Shown piece after piece: positions 11,872 through 23,734 of a stretch of 64,000 bases of DNA; within the stretch, counting starts at the first letter, position 1; every line of letters starts with the position of its first letter. The DNA comes from Suillus spraguei (lineage: Eukaryota > Basidiomycota > Agaricomycetes > Boletales > Suillaceae). The translations under genes were made by a program, and so were the position numbers. A model generated the notes under the pieces. That model was not told the DNA's origin. It made no database searches and saw only the letters and a list, made by a program, of their open reading frames with translations. Location of the stretch: contig JABCPU010000208.1 in assembly GCA_016800925.1 (NCBI GenBank), positions 1 through 64,000 on the forward strand, given 5' to 3'.

Positions 11872-12578
11872 TGTTAAGACCGTACTCAAAGGTAGAGAGA
11901 TCCAAAGGGCTTTGGCCTCAGTTCGTGCACTGTGCCCCTTTCCTGAGTAATGCCCCTTATTTCAGGGAGAAGTTATACGTCCGAAGGTTATCCAGAATGT
12001 AAGAATAGAACGAAGATTAAGACTAGCTTTGGAACGAGTTCCTAACTAGAAACTAACGGAGATAGACTATCCAAAGATAGAGTCAGAGATGTAGACTATA
12101 GGAATCAATCCCAAGTCTTGGAGGATGACTTAGAGCAGAAAGTGGCTTAAGTCCGGAGGAAGCAGAATGAGTAGAATCTAAGATGATATTTGAACTAAGG
12201 TTCTACGGAGATCTACAAGTAGTTTATATACTGTAAGTATCTAAGACGGATAATCAACAAGTCTGGGACCGAGGGCTATGTACGAAGTGTAACGGAAAGT
12301 CTAGTAGTTAATGCACAGCGGATCAGTAAGCATGAATCGGAAATGAACACAGGTAATGGATCAGTGATGCAGGACAGAAATATACACAGCCGGAATACCA
12401 GAAACAGGAGGAAAGACGAAAGGAGATAGATGCAGATACACACAAGGGAGTTAAGGTGCAAGAAGTGAGCACATTCAGATGGGTGGTCCAGACAGGATCT
12501 GTGGACCGGACGGAAATGGAATCGATCGGATCTGATCGGATATGGTCGGATCTGGGATTAGAAGTATGGTATATGACA
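11872..12578. mobile_element. Solo LTR, family L1 (same as the 42026-49872 element)
   Basis: A 707-bp unit starts TGTTAAGACCGTACTCAA and ends GTATGGTATATGACA. It is flanked by the perfect 5-bp duplication GTGGC (11867-11871 and 12579-12583). It matches the LTRs of the gypsy element at 42026-49872, so it is a solo LTR left by LTR-LTR recombination. In that element pol runs toward the TGTTAAG end, so the biological 5' end of this LTR is the TGTCATATACC end on the minus strand. Confidence 0.92.
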
Positions 12579-12738
12579 GTGGCCCTACGTGACATACGCA
12601 AAAGCCATGCAAGCTAGCGACAACTTTCACCCACATTCACCCTTTCTTCTTAGATCATTTCATCTATGGAGATTATGTCAGCCCATGTGTTTACTAAGGT
12701 GCTGTTTGGACAGCGACTCCGGGTTCAAAATTCCGGGT

Positions 12739-13122
12739 TCAAATCTGCATGTAATGATGGCATGTGCCTGCTAACGGCTGACTAATGGTAACTAGTAATG
12801 GGCGGTCCAATCTATTGTAGATGTATGTAGATACACATATTATTACTGAAATGTCTGATAAATCCAGCACTGGATCTTCACACTCCCTGCACTCTTGAGG
12901 TACTATTGAAGCAGCATCTGGAGTATCCTGTAGGGCTCCCACCATTTGGTCAAAAGCAGAGGAAACCGCCTTTCTTGAGTTCCTCTTGAAGGCCCTTCCT
13001 TCCTCAGGCGATGGAGGCTTCAAGATGCCCACTTTCAAACAACAGAGAGGTGCAGAAAAGACTGGTGCAGTTTGTAAGCATAAATGGACAGTGGTGCGTC
13101 TACTGAACTTTCCTGCTGCCAC
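12739..13122 (-). CDS. Unidentified exon-like ORF between two LTRs
   Basis: A 127-codon frame contains a segment that looks like protein (PSPEEGRAFKRNSRKAVS and PQECRECEDPVLDL), but no domain is recognised and the ends are low quality. It lies between a solo LTR and an LTR fragment and may be a gene relic or chance. Confidence 0.2.
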   Translation of the reverse strand: MAAGKFSRRTTVHLCLQTAPVFSAPLCCLKVGILKPPSPEEGRAFKRNSRKAVSSAFDQMVGALQDTPDAASIVPQECRECEDPVLDLSDISVIICVSTYIYNRLDRPLLVTISQPLAGTCHHYMQI

Positions 13123-13148
13123 TGATGCTCATCATGTATTTTTATAGT

Positions 13149-13620
13149 TGTCATATACCATACTTCTGATCCCAGATCCAACCATATCCGATCAGATCCG
13201 ATCGATTCTATTTCCGTCTGGTCCACAGATCCTGTCCGGATTGCCCATCCAAATGTGCCCACTTCTCGCACTCTAACTCCCTTGTGTATATCTGCATCTA
13301 TCTCCTTTCATCATTCCTCCTGTTTCCAGTATCCCGGCTGTGTATACTTCCGTCCTGTGTCACTGATCCGTTACCTGTGTTTCATTTCCGATTTGTGCTT
13401 ACTGATCCACTGTGCATTAACTGATAGACTTCTGTAACACTTCGTACATAGCCCTCGGTCCCAGATTTGTTGATTATCCATATTAGATACTTACAGTATA
13501 TAAACCACTTGTAGATCTCCATAGAACCTTAGTTCGAATATCATCTTAGATTCTGCTCATTCTGCTTCCTCCAGACTATACCTACTCTCTGAAATAAGGG
13601 GCATTACTCAGGAAAGGGGC
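13149..13620 (-). mobile_element. Truncated L1-family LTR, opposite orientation to the solo LTR at 11872
   Basis: It starts TGTCATATACCATACTTC, the reverse complement of the end of the other L1 LTRs, and remains similar until GAAATAAGGGGCATTACTCAG. It then breaks at about 13620, before the GTCTTAACA terminus. The break abuts a Tc1/mariner relic, so one has truncated the other. Confidence 0.85.
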
Positions 13621-13624
13621 AGGA

Positions 13625-14190
13625 CTGGAGATGGGTTATCTGGTCAGATGAGACCAAAATACATAGGAAGGGGTCATAAAGCCTGAAATTTTTGCAAGAA
13701 AAGCAGGAGATCTACTAGAAGCAGGAGAAGTCAAACAAAGCCTTGACTTTGGAGGATGAAACTTGATGGTACAAGGTTATGACATGGAAATTTTCTGTGA
13801 AACAGAGGGGGTAATAAATACAGAGTGTTCCATTTCCACTTCAGATAGGGAGAAGACACTATCTTTCAATATGATAGTGACTCCAAGCACACCTCTCAGT
13901 TGGCTACCAATGACTTAAAGACCACAATATTAGTATTCTATAATGACCAGCACAGTCCCAAAACCTCAAACCTATCAAATATCTCTGGTAATTACTCAAG
14001 AAATTGCATACAGCCTGTTAAAATTCACAATAGGGGCTATTTCAGCTATAGGACAAAGTTGTAGCAGGGTAGAGCAAGATAGCTAGGGATGGATATAATA
14101 AATTGACAGATAACATGTTTAGAAGAGTGGCGCAAGTGATTAGAACAAAAGAGGTCAAATAAAGGATCAGAATTATAGAGATTGTGTTGG
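13625..14190 (+). pseudogene. Tc1/mariner transposase relic
   Basis: Across several frames one reads WSDETKIHRKGS (first catalytic Asp motif), then QYDSDSKHTSQLATNDLK, which corresponds to the DNDPKHT region with the second Asp. A degraded SPDLNPIE-equivalent (HSPKTSNLSN) has lost the Glu. The C-terminal RRVAQVIRTK resembles the end of Tc1 proteins. Frameshifts and stops make it inactive. The 5' half is missing at the LTR junction. About 170 bp of it recur without visible change at 17427-17597. Confidence 0.75.
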
Positions 14191-14381
14191 TCAAACTGAA
14201 AGTCAAAAAAAGTGTCCTAATGAATCACCAAATGAAAATGACCATATATTCGCACAGTGCGAGCGGATTCCCACGCCATAGGGACCACTAATGAAGCTGA
14301 GAAGCAGGGCTTTCTGACATCGCCCTATAGCTTAGTCATGGTCCCACACCCTGACTCACAGTAAAGCTATTACATGAAAAT

Positions 14382-14416
14382 CCACAAACATTGGACACTT
14401 TTTTGAGCCACTGTAT
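14382..14416. repeat. Probable right terminal inverted repeat of the Tc1 relic
   Basis: GGACACTTTTTTGAGCCACT is the kind of terminus seen on Tc1/mariner elements (CAGTGGCTCAAAAAAGTGTCC type) and lies about 0.2 kb after the transposase relic. AAAAAAGTGTCC also occurs near 14207 in direct sense. The left terminus is not in the window. Confidence 0.55.
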
Positions 14417-14748
14417 GTTGATGGCCCTCCGCCCCATGAAATTGAGAACTGATGGTATTGTGTTCCAGCATACTTCTGACCTTCTCGGAGATCAATTTGA
14501 AGCAGGTAAGCCAACAGTATATTAAAGCTCAAGGTACAACACCCCACGGGGTAGCAAGGGCAATGTATCATTACATGAACCAAACCCTGGCATACAGACC
14601 CTACATGATGTATCACCACAGGACTGATGTATCATTGCCATGCTAGTGCTATATACTAAGGAGTGACAGACTCTCACACTTATGTATCAGTATTCTTATG
14701 ACAGTGTCATATATGATACATCAGAATGACAGTATGAGTGTTACGACC

Positions 14749-16107
14749 ATGCAAAACCGGAGATTAGTAAGAAGTCCTGGTCTTACATGGGGTTGTACCG
14801 GAGGGTTGTAAAGTCAAAGGGGCTTGGCCTCAGCTCGTATGCTGTGCCCCTTACCCGAGTATGTGCCCTTAATTTCGGATGAAGTCCAAGGCAGAGTTCT
14901 GGTGAAGTCCGGATGGAGGGTCCGGACGAACTCTAAGGCAGGATAGCTTCGACAGAGCTCCGATGGACTTCCGGATGAGTGTGGGAATGCGCCGGAACTA
15001 TTTCCGGAAGGTAGGGAGTAATGGTAACACTACTGGAACAAGCTCCAAGTAGAACAGATGAAAGATGGACCGCTGGACAAAGTCCAGGGCAGGATAGGAG
15101 CAGAGCTCCAGAGGGAAAGATGATCCATAGATGTCAGAGGGTAGGATAGAATGGATCCAGAGGACTAGGGGTCCGAAGGTCTGGAGCTCGAGGAGCGGAG
15201 GAGCGGAGGAGCGGAGGAGCGGAGGAGCGGATGATCGGATGATCGGATGATCGGATGAGCATAGCTCTGTGGATCTTAGAGGAAGTGTTGGCTACTAGGG
15301 AGGAGTAGGTCCGGATATGGTGTAGGGATAGTATAGACTACTCCGGACAAGGTCCAGAATAGAAACAGACAGTATAAGACTACCAAAGGTAGAGTCGGAG
15401 GTGAAACAGATGATAGATGGAGATGGACGAAGTCCGAAAAGATTATAGGACATAGGATCAAAGCTCCGGCCTAGGGAGTGATCCCATAGGCCTGAGTCAG
15501 AAGCTTACAAGGGCCGGAGCCCAAGTGCAAGAACGGAAACGGAGTTATATAGACATGATAACAGGATACAGAGTAATCAAAGGAATATACAGAAGTAGGA
15601 ACAATGAATCAGACTAAGGTCTGCAGGAGTTGTACTACAAGTTTATATACTGTAGGAGCATGCCGGAAGGTAAGTACGGATAGTCTGAGGCTATGTCTGA
15701 AGCATACGGAAACACATTAGTAAGTACAGCGGGACATAAGGCTATGAACTCGGAGATGAAGCTTGTATGAAATACTTATCAAGACAGAGGCAGAGATCAC
15801 CGAGAGCCGAGAAGCACAGAGATACCCAAAAGCCAGAGACACAGGTATATTCTAAAAGGGGTGATGCGCAGGTGCGCGGGAAATAGTTCGGATATGAACT
15901 CGATCGGATATAGACACAGATCAGATATGGACAACAGATCGGATATGGACACAGATCGGATATGGACACAGATGGATATGGATTGGAGCGGATTGGTGGA
16001 TTGGATATGTGAACTGGATTGGATGGGTGGATCAGATATGTGTAGATTGGGTGTCTGGATGTCCATGGATTGGATTTGATCTAGACCTGAATGTACGGTA
16101 TATGACA
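14749..16107. mobile_element. Long solo LTR of a second, related family
   Basis: A 1,359-bp unit begins TGTTACGACCATGC and ends TACGGTATATGACA, with a perfect 5-bp target duplication ATGAG (14744-14748 and 16108-16112). Short words (GGCCTCAG, TGTGCCCCTT, GGTATATGACA) are shared with the L1 LTRs, so the families are related. Inside are a GGAGCGGA tandem run (15185-15260) and a TCGGATATGGACACA run (15900-15985), which explain its extra length. Confidence 0.9.
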
Positions 16108-16291
16108 ATGAGGTTGCATTATTACATAGATGCATTAGATGAAGATGCGTTGGAGCCTGCTTCCCTGCTGTCAAATGAGTGCAAGACAACACTTGATATT
16201 ACAAAATGAGACATACAACAGTACACTATCAGACTACCATATGGTCCTGTGAGTCTGCTGGTGCCTGCCATGGTGCGCTGTCACAAAGCAG

Positions 16292-16945
16292 TCACTTCTC
16301 TTCCAACCACTCAAGCCTTATTGCCTCATCCAATGAGTAGAAAATGATGGCTTGGTTTTCATGTTCAGCCAGGAAGTTGGCAATGGCCAGGCACTCTTTG
16401 CTAGTAATGTTTGTGCACTTGTTGAGCAGGAAGATGGTGTTTCCAATATGTGTTCCAGGCTGTGCTAGTACTAGTGGTGGTGGAGCTAGCATCAGACTCT
16501 TCTGCATCTCACGCACTACTTCAACAAGGTTCTTCATCATTTCCATACCCTCCTGTTGTGCTAATAAAGTGGCAGATGGTGGCCAACTTCACTTCTGGGA
16601 ACCTGCAACTGACTCAGCACTAGGGTTAAGTGTGCTGAACTTGCGTTTGCTATGGCTGATGCTCGTCCATGCTGAATCTGTGGTGGAACCTCCACTGGAG
16701 GTTGCAAGAAAGGTAGATGGAACAGGCGGTGCATGGGAATCCAGATCAACTGATGATGGAGGCGCTACTGGTGGAGGCACTGCACTCTCTGTTGCTGGGG
16801 GAATGGGAGTTGAGACAGCAGTGGGCTGGTACATATGCGAATTTTTTGTCTGGTTTGGCATTAACTGTTCTATAATATTAAAGTGTTCCAAGCCCTTTGA
16901 CATAAAGGGCTTTGCATGAGGATGTGACTGAAGATAATGTCATTA
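16292..16945 (-). pseudogene. Myb/SANT-like DNA-binding protein relic (Harbinger-type partner)
   Basis: On the minus strand the frame reads HPHAKPFMSKGLEHF, then a Pro/Ser/Thr-rich middle with KRKFSTLNPSAES, then a C-terminal helix-rich part ending AIRLEWLEEK. This layout matches the Myb/SANT-like proteins found in many copies in basidiomycetes and thought to partner Harbinger-like transposases. A TGA at 16589 splits the frame, and the N-terminal tri-helical domain is lost upstream of about 16945. The assignment rests on remembered family patterns. Confidence 0.55.
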
Positions 16946-17095
16946 AGGAGCACACAATTCATCACAGTACTTTGGTGAAACATGCCCAGGCATCATCCTT
17001 TCTATCAGTAATACCTGCCCCATTCTCATCACTTCATGTGAAGCCTGATGTACACTTTATCTCAATGACACTGTGATATGCTTTTTTTTAACTAT

Positions 17096-17150
17096 TGTTA
17101 AGACCATACTCAAAGGGTGAAAGATCCAAAGGGCTTTGGCCTCAGTTCAT
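17096..17150. mobile_element. Short L1-family LTR fragment
   Basis: TGTTAAGACCATACTCAAAG through GGCCTCAGTTCATGCACT matches the first 55 bp of the L1 LTRs, then stops abruptly. It is too short to have arisen by normal insertion and is a rearrangement scar. Confidence 0.85.
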
Positions 17151-17426
17151 GCACTAATAGTCCATTACTGATGCTTTAAAGCAAAGGTTTGTCATGACTT
17201 TCTATGAGTCAGAGATAGAAGTGTGTTTTATGCTTCATTATAGCTTTAATATTGGACACCCTGAGGGGATCACTGACTGTCTGAACTGAGCTAGTAATAG
17301 AGGTAATCTAATTAATGATTTTTATAGACTTAGTAGCACTGATAGCCTGCCTAGTTAGAATATAATGAATAAAATATCTGTTATCATATATAGTGAGCTT
17401 TCAAGTTAGCTATGAAATAGCTTAAA

Positions 17427-17597
17427 CACCACAATATTAGTATTCTATAATGACCAGCACAGTCCCAAAACCTCAAACCTATCAAATATCTCTGGTAATT
17501 ACTCAAGAAATTGCATACAGCCTGTTAAAATTCACAATAGGGGCTATTTCAGCTATAGGACAAAGTTGTAGCAGGGTAGAGCAAGATAGCTAGGGAT
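17427..17597 (+). mobile_element. Second fragment of the Tc1/mariner relic
   Basis: About 170 bp match 13920-14093 with no difference seen by eye. Sequence to the left is only loosely similar and sequence to the right is unrelated. It contains the decayed region after DSDSKHT and no complete catalytic motif. Confidence 0.85.
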
Positions 17598-17619
17598 TGA
17601 AATTATGTGGTTGGTGACG

Positions 17620-18960
17620 TGCATGCATCCACTCTGAAGTCTGTGCAAAGCCACTCGAGTACCAATGGACAAACATGTGAGACAGCGTCTGGTGCTTGAT
17701 GCTGCATTGTGCGGAGTGTAGCAAAGGACTTGGAACATTGATGAGAAAGGCACAGACATGATGGTACATACAGTCATATCGCATGGAGAGGAGGAAAGAC
17801 CATCGGAGACATCGAACCCAATGAGAAACGAGGGACTTGATGCATTCAGGGCAGTGAAATTGAGAGATAAAGGCAGGGACATGAATTAATGGTTGAGACT
17901 GGAGCAGGTCGCGGTCTCATGTAGGGTGGTGAAGTCTGATGGTCGAGAATAGCTCAAGTTAGTCCCCATTAACCCGAACTAGATGTACACGACCATGCAA
18001 ACAGTCGTGCCATGTAGAGAAGGGGGAAGACAATCAGAGACATCGAGCCAGGTATTAACAAGGGACTCGGTACGTTCAAGGTGGGAACATGACCATACAA
18101 ACAGTCATGCCATAGGGAAGGAAGGAAGCATACAGAAGGACCCCTACAACGATGAGCTCAGCAATACAAACCGTTGAGTCCATGTGCAAGGAAAGTGAAG
18201 GTAAATTAAATGTATAGCAAGGATTCATGGACTTGGAACTTTGAGATGCAAAGAGCCCAACAATGCCAAATAAATTATGTAATGATTACCTCAATTGATG
18301 GTTTCATTTCACACATGACACATAGACTAAGTAATCTACTTTCTTGAACTTCCCCTGGCGCCATGGTATGTACCATCATGTCCATCTCCCTTGGCTATGA
18401 CATGACAGTTTGTATCGTCGTGTCTTTCCTTCATTCACCTGCAATTTTGTCATGATGACAAATGATGAAGCTTTTGTTGCCCGGAGCTCGATGGTTTGTA
18501 CCGTTGAGCTCGTGATGCTTGATGCTCTTTCACCTCAATGATCCTTGTCTTCCTACTCCATGGTCCAATGTCCCCAATGGACGGCCTTTCACCATATTTA
18601 CGCTTCACACGGCACAACTGTATGTATGGTCATGTGTTGTTTTTCGTCGCCTGCTTACCCTCCCGACTTCAACGGTCATCATTGTGTTCCTTTCTCCCCA
18701 TCGTTTCAGTTACATGACAGAACACTGTACTACACAAATTTTTCTTTATTTTAAACTCAAAAGGTCATCCCGGCCGTTTATTCCTCCGCGATACGTACAT
18801 CCCTGCAACGTGTGCATAATGTCATTAGCATCACCTCACTCATTCACCTCCCTACTTGTGTGAAATATTTGTACTGTTATCGTCACTAGCTCCCTTTTTC
18901 AATTCAACTTCAGCAGTCTTGATCCACATATTCAATTTAAACCCCGTGTGTCACCACCCT
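17620..18960. repeat. Foldback-like unit, copy A
   Basis: The left half (about 17620-18310) and the right half (about 18340-18960) carry the same landmark words in mirror order. Examples are a GAC-GTTTGTAC-GTC palindrome next to GAGCTC, then another next to CATG(A/G)C, then an AGAAGGGGGAAGA/TTTCCCC block. At least seven imperfect GTTTGTAC-centred palindromes are present. No gene is recognised. Confidence 0.6.
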
Positions 18961-19321
18961 CTATTGTTGCATTCCACTTCCACTTTCCACACCAACTCCA
19001 TTGTTATTGATCCCTTATAATTCCAAGAAACAATCTGCACTCCTTTTCCACATACAATACAAACTATGTCAACAGCACATCGTTAATACCCAAATATTTT
19101 GAAATGAAAAATAAATTGTCGCCCATGCCCATTCCTCATCGCCACCTAGTCCAAAAACCTTTGCTTTGCAACCTCAAAACCTCTTCTTACTGGGTAGGCC
19201 TCAGACCTAGATGGACTCTAGTGCAGGGCATGGCATGGTTGAGTCTACATGCATGCTACCCATCTAGAGTCACAGGCGCGCGCTGAAAGCTCAAAGTAGA
19301 GCTTCAAATTATCTCCAATAA

Positions 19322-19522
19322 ATGCCATCAAGTGGGAAGACCATAGGGGATGCCTGGTCAGGTAGTACCGAAGGTCTGGAAACATTGATGAAAAGGGGGG
19401 AGTCAGAAGATGAACGTGATGGTGGTTTGGAACCAATGAAACAGATATGTGCAGCCCAGAATCCGATGATATCCAGGGTACAAGTTGATAAATTACCTAG
19501 AGCTTTATATGATGATGAATAG
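19322..19522 (+). CDS. Small unidentified exon-like ORF
   Basis: A 66-codon frame of ordinary protein-like composition (LMKRGESEDERDGGLEPMKQ) lies between the two foldback-like units. No domain, partner exon or homologue is recognised, so it may be chance. Confidence 0.2.
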   Translation: MPSSGKTIGDAWSGSTEGLETLMKRGESEDERDGGLEPMKQICAAQNPMISRVQVDKLPRALYDDE

Positions 19523-19649
19523 CTTGCAGGACTGACTAGGCGCAAAGTGGAGAGATCGTCAATCTCAACTCAAAGATTTATGTGAGTGAAAGTCGCAATG
19601 GTTTAGTGTTATATGGTCTGTAAGGTGAAGTCCAACGGCCTAGAATGAC

Positions 19650-20640
19650 AGGTAGTCTCATGAGAAGTACTTCACTGACTCCAGCCAGATGACATGACCG
19701 TACAAACAGTCATGCTGCATGGAGAAGGGGGAAGATCATCAGAGACATTGAACCAGGGAGTAGCGAAGGACTCGAAATGTTCAAGGCAATGAAACCAGAA
19801 GAGAAACAACTTTACAAGGGAAGGAAGGGAGCATGATGATGAAGAATGCTGAACTTCGGACGCCTGCGATGAGCTCGGCAGTACAAACCATCGAGTCCAT
19901 GTACAAGGAGTGAGGGTAACAGAAGTTTGGTGATTTTGGAAGAGCACAAACAATGCTAAATAACTTATGTAATAATGCCACTTCGAGATTTTGCGCACTC
20001 TGGTCAGACTTATCTACTGCTACTGCCTTCCCCTGGCGCACCATCATGTCTGAATCTACCTTGGCTATGGCATGACAATTTGTATTGTCATGTCTTTCCT
20101 TATGATGACCATTGTTGCCAGGAGCTTGACAGTTTGTACTGTTGAGCTCATAATTCTAGTCTTCCTGCGGATGGCCTTTCCCCTATTCCCACAGCATGAC
20201 TGTATGTATGGTCATATCATGTCTTTTTTTTGTCACACGCTTGCCCTCTTGACTGAAATGTCGTGTTCCCGCCTCCCCATCATTGCTGTTATGTGACAGA
20301 CAGGACAATGTACTATCCAAATCTACCCTCTGCTTAAATGTATTTCAAATTTGCAAAGTCCTCCCAGCTGTTGTTTATCCCTCTGCCCCTACAACAATGC
20401 ACGATGGTGTTAGGTCACCCAACTCATTCACATTCACTTCCCCGCTCATGTGAAATTTATACTGTTATTGTCACTAGCTTCATTTTGTCCTCAGCCTTTT
20501 CCATTCAACTTTGACGGTCTTTATCCACATATTCAATTTAAATCCCGCGTGTCACCACCCTCTATTGTTATCTTCCACTTTCCATACACATTCATTGTTA
20601 TCAATCCCTTATACTTATAATTGTAAGAGAGTCTGCACTC
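19650..20640. repeat. Foldback-like unit, copy B
   Basis: A second copy of the 17.6-19.0 kb unit in the same orientation. Matching landmarks include CAGAGACATTGAACCAGG, GATGAGCTCGGCAGTACAAA, CCCTGGCGCACCATCATGTC, GGCATGACAATTTGTATTG and TGTCACCACCCTCTATTG. It shows the same internal mirror arrangement, with a centre near 20005. Confidence 0.6.
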
Positions 20641-21033
20641 CTTTTCCATCCACCTGTCGCACTAAAATAGTTTGTACTGTCACACACTTCCCTCACTCTC
20701 TACTGTATCATTCTACATGTCGACCCATAACTACTGCCAGATCTAACACATCAGTTCATACTGTTGTGGTAGAAGCTTGGTTGTGGTTCTTGTCTACTGT
20801 GTCTTTCTGCACGTCAACTTAACTCTTCCGACCATCCAATGACTGCCGATCTCAAAGTCTTTGTGCGTGATGGGAAGGTCTTCACTTCTCTCACAGCGTG
20901 CTTCTTGCCTGAAGTTATTCCATACCAGCTTCCCTGGAGCCCTCACAACAATCATGATTATTCTCCCGATGACAGTGATGCGCCACTCACTCCTTGCTGG
21001 GCCTATGCGTCGTGTACATGGTTTCCTGTTGTG

Positions 21034-21802
21034 TGTTAAGACCGTACTCAAGGGGTGAAAGATCTGAAGGGCTTTGGCCTCAGTTCGTACACTGTGCCCC
21101 TTGTCCGAGTAATGCCTCTTATTTCAGAGAGGAGATATATGTCCAAAGATCCGGAAGGAGTTGCATGGCGGATCCGGACATCCGAAGGTATCGGATATGG
21201 TACGTCCGAAGGTTATCCGGAGCGCGGGGATGGAAAGAGGACTAAGGCTAGCTTTGGAACAGATTCCTAACTAGAAACTGACAGAGGTAGACTATCCGAA
21301 GATAGAGTCGGAGATATAGACTAAAGGAATCAATCCCAAGTCTCAGAAGATGACTTTGAGCAGAAAGTGACTAAAGTCCGAAGGAAGCGGAATGAGCAGA
21401 ATCTAAGATGATATTCGAACTAAGGTTCTACGGAGATCTACAAGTGGTTTATATATGGTAAATATCTAAGACGGATAATCAACAAGTCTGGGACCGAGGG
21501 CTATGTATGAAGTGTAACGGAAGTCTATTAGTTAATGCGCAGTGGATCAGTAAGCACGAATCGGAAATGAAACACAGGTAACGGATCAGTGACACAGGAC
21601 AGAACTATACACAGCCGGAGTACGGAAACAGGATAAGTGACGACAGGAGATAGACGCAGATATACACAAGGGAGATAGAGTGCGAGAAGTGAGCACATTC
21701 GGATGAGCAATCCGGACAGGATCTGTGGACTGGACGGAAATAGAATCGATCGGATCTGATCGGATATGGTCGGATCTGGGATTAGAAGTATGGTATATGA
21801 CA
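21034..21802. mobile_element. Solo LTR, L1 family
   Basis: TGTTAAGACCGTACTCAAGG to GTATGGTATATGACA, 769 bp. Flanks TTGTG (21029-21033) and TCGTG (21803-21807) agree in four of five bases and are probably a decayed target duplication. Confidence 0.88.
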
Positions 21803-21909
21803 TCGTGCCTTTAAACCCTAGTTTGATGGGCCCATCTTTGAATGTCTGAATCACACCAGGTTTTCTCTCCGCACAGAGGTCGATGCACATGGCAAGTACA
21901 TGCTCCATC

Positions 21910-22656
21910 TGTTAAGACCATACTCAAGGGGTGAAAGATCTGAAGGGCTTTGGCCTCAGTTGTGCACTGTGCCCCTTGTCCGAGTAATGCCCCTTATTTC
22001 AGAGAGGAGATATATGTCCAAAGATCCGGAAGGAGTTGTGTGGCAGATCTGGACGTCCGAAGGTATTGGATATGGTACGTCCGAAGGTTATCCGGGGTGT
22101 AGGGAAGGAACGAGGATTAAGGCTAGCTTCGGAATGGATTCCTAACTAGAAACTGACAGAGGTAGACTATTCGAAGATAGAGTCAGAGATATAGACTATA
22201 GGAATCAATCCCAAGTCTCGGAAGATGACTTAGAGTGGAAAGTGACTCAAGTCTGGAGGAAGCAGAATGAGTAGAATCTAAGATGATATTCGAACTAAGG
22301 TTCTACAGAGATCTACAAGTGGTTTATATACAGTAAATATCTAAGACGGATAATCAACAAGTCCGGGACTGAGGCTATGTACGAAGTGTAACGGAAGTCT
22401 ATTAGTTAATGCGCAGCGGATCAGTAAGCACGAATTGGAAATGAAACACAGGTAACGGATCAGTGACACAGGATGGAAGTATACACAGCTGGAATACCGG
22501 AAACAGGAGGAATGATGAAAGGAGATAGACGCAGATATACACAAGGGAGTTAGAGTGCGAGAAGAGGGCACATTCAGATGGTGATCCGGACAGGAACTGT
22601 GGACCGGATGGAAATAGAATCGATTGGATCAGAGATCAGAAGTATGGTATATGACA
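21910..22656. mobile_element. Solo LTR, L1 family, inside an exon
   Basis: TGTTAAGACCATACTCAAGG to GTATGGTATATGACA, 747 bp, with a perfect CCATC duplication (21905-21909 and 22657-22661). It interrupts a reading frame that is otherwise continuous. Confidence 0.93.
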
Positions 22657-23208
22657 CCATCGCAACATCAGAGAAAGATGGTATGAGCTGGAGAAGAAAT
22701 TGATCTGGTGCCAGGAGCATTTGGGTGCTGGGATGTTTGTTCCATGGGACACCGTACTCCCACGGGCTCCAGCTATGTTGGGGTATCTTCATTCACATGA
22801 GAACGCCAAACTCGCTATAAAGATTGCACTAAGGTCGCGCAACGCATTTTTATGTACGTTAATCTCTATTCCTATTGTATTGTGACTGACATTTTTCTAG
22901 TAATCGCGGCTGCCTGTACATGGCACATTATGAGTCATCAATATTGAGGATCCAATTGCCCCTTGGATGTCCATCTTGACCAATGACCGCAAGTGCCCCA
23001 TACTGGCTGAATGGGTTCTCGAACTATTGCGTTCATTTGTAGGAGATCTTTTGGCCGATGTTGAATGCACTGGAGTGTTCATCTCCTCTACCCATCTGGG
23101 TCTGCTGCACTAAGGATGCGCCTGTTGTGGACCCTATGTTGCATCACTACATTCCCTCCTGGGAAGCCCTTGCCTCTGCAACTGCACATATTACAGTGAA
23201 CTATCTCC

Positions 23209-23720
23209 GTATTATATGAGTGAACGGATGTGCATAATATCCCATATGATACAGGCCAGTGGACCATGGCCCATGGTAGAAATATCCTCGTTGATGACGG
23301 ATGGGCCGGGAGGAATATTATTCCCGATGACAGCAGGTGGGCCCATGCAAGGAATATGTAGAGTAGATGAGTGGGCCGATGTACATGAATATCTGGTAGA
23401 TGGATGGGCCGAGGTAGTTGGATATCATGTAGATGGTGTATCAAGGTAGATGTGAATCAAATAGACAGGTATGTGAAGGGTACTTGTTATCACATACACG
23501 GGTGGGCCCAGACACATATTAAATAGACAGGTATTAGACGGGTGAGCTGAGAGTGTTATATAAATATTTATTAGATGGGTGGGCTGAGGGTGTTGTACAG
23601 TATATTATATTAGACGGGTGGGCCGAGGGTGGTATAAAATATAGATGGGTGGGCCCATGTGTATGATAATGGTAGACATGACGAGCTGAGGGAGTTGCAT
23701 ATCATCTGAATCAGAGAGGT
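23209..23720. repeat. Left inverted minisatellite arm of the 15.7-kb block
   Basis: Irregular 30-60-bp units contain GACGGGTGGGCCGAGG or GATGGGTGGGCCCA followed by AT-rich TATATTA spacers. The reverse complement of the same family fills 38380-38890. Outer ends also agree in inverted order: CATAATATCCC, CCTCG(A)TG(T)TGACGGATGGGCC and GGAATATTATT(T/C)CC occur in the same order at both sides. Confidence 0.8.
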
Positions 23721-23734
23721 AATAAATCACAGTT

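Larger units (their letters stand above)
20839..23206 (+). pseudogene. Uncharacterised agaricomycete gene split by two solo LTRs
   Basis: Coding pieces: 20839-21033 (DLKVFVRDGKVFTSL), 21803-21909, 22662-22875 (RERWYELEKKLIWCQEHLG, then ENAKLAIKIALRSRNAF) and about 22930-23206 (PIAPWMSILTNDRKCPILAE, then WEALASATAHITVNYL). Removing the LTR at 21910-22656 and one CCATC duplication restores an uninterrupted frame across YMLHRNIRERWYEL, which shows the LTR hit an exon. The pattern (HRxIRxRWxxLE, then ALRSRxxF) recalls a large agaricomycete protein family without assigned function, often found near transposons. A further frame break lies near 22945. Confidence 0.55.
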
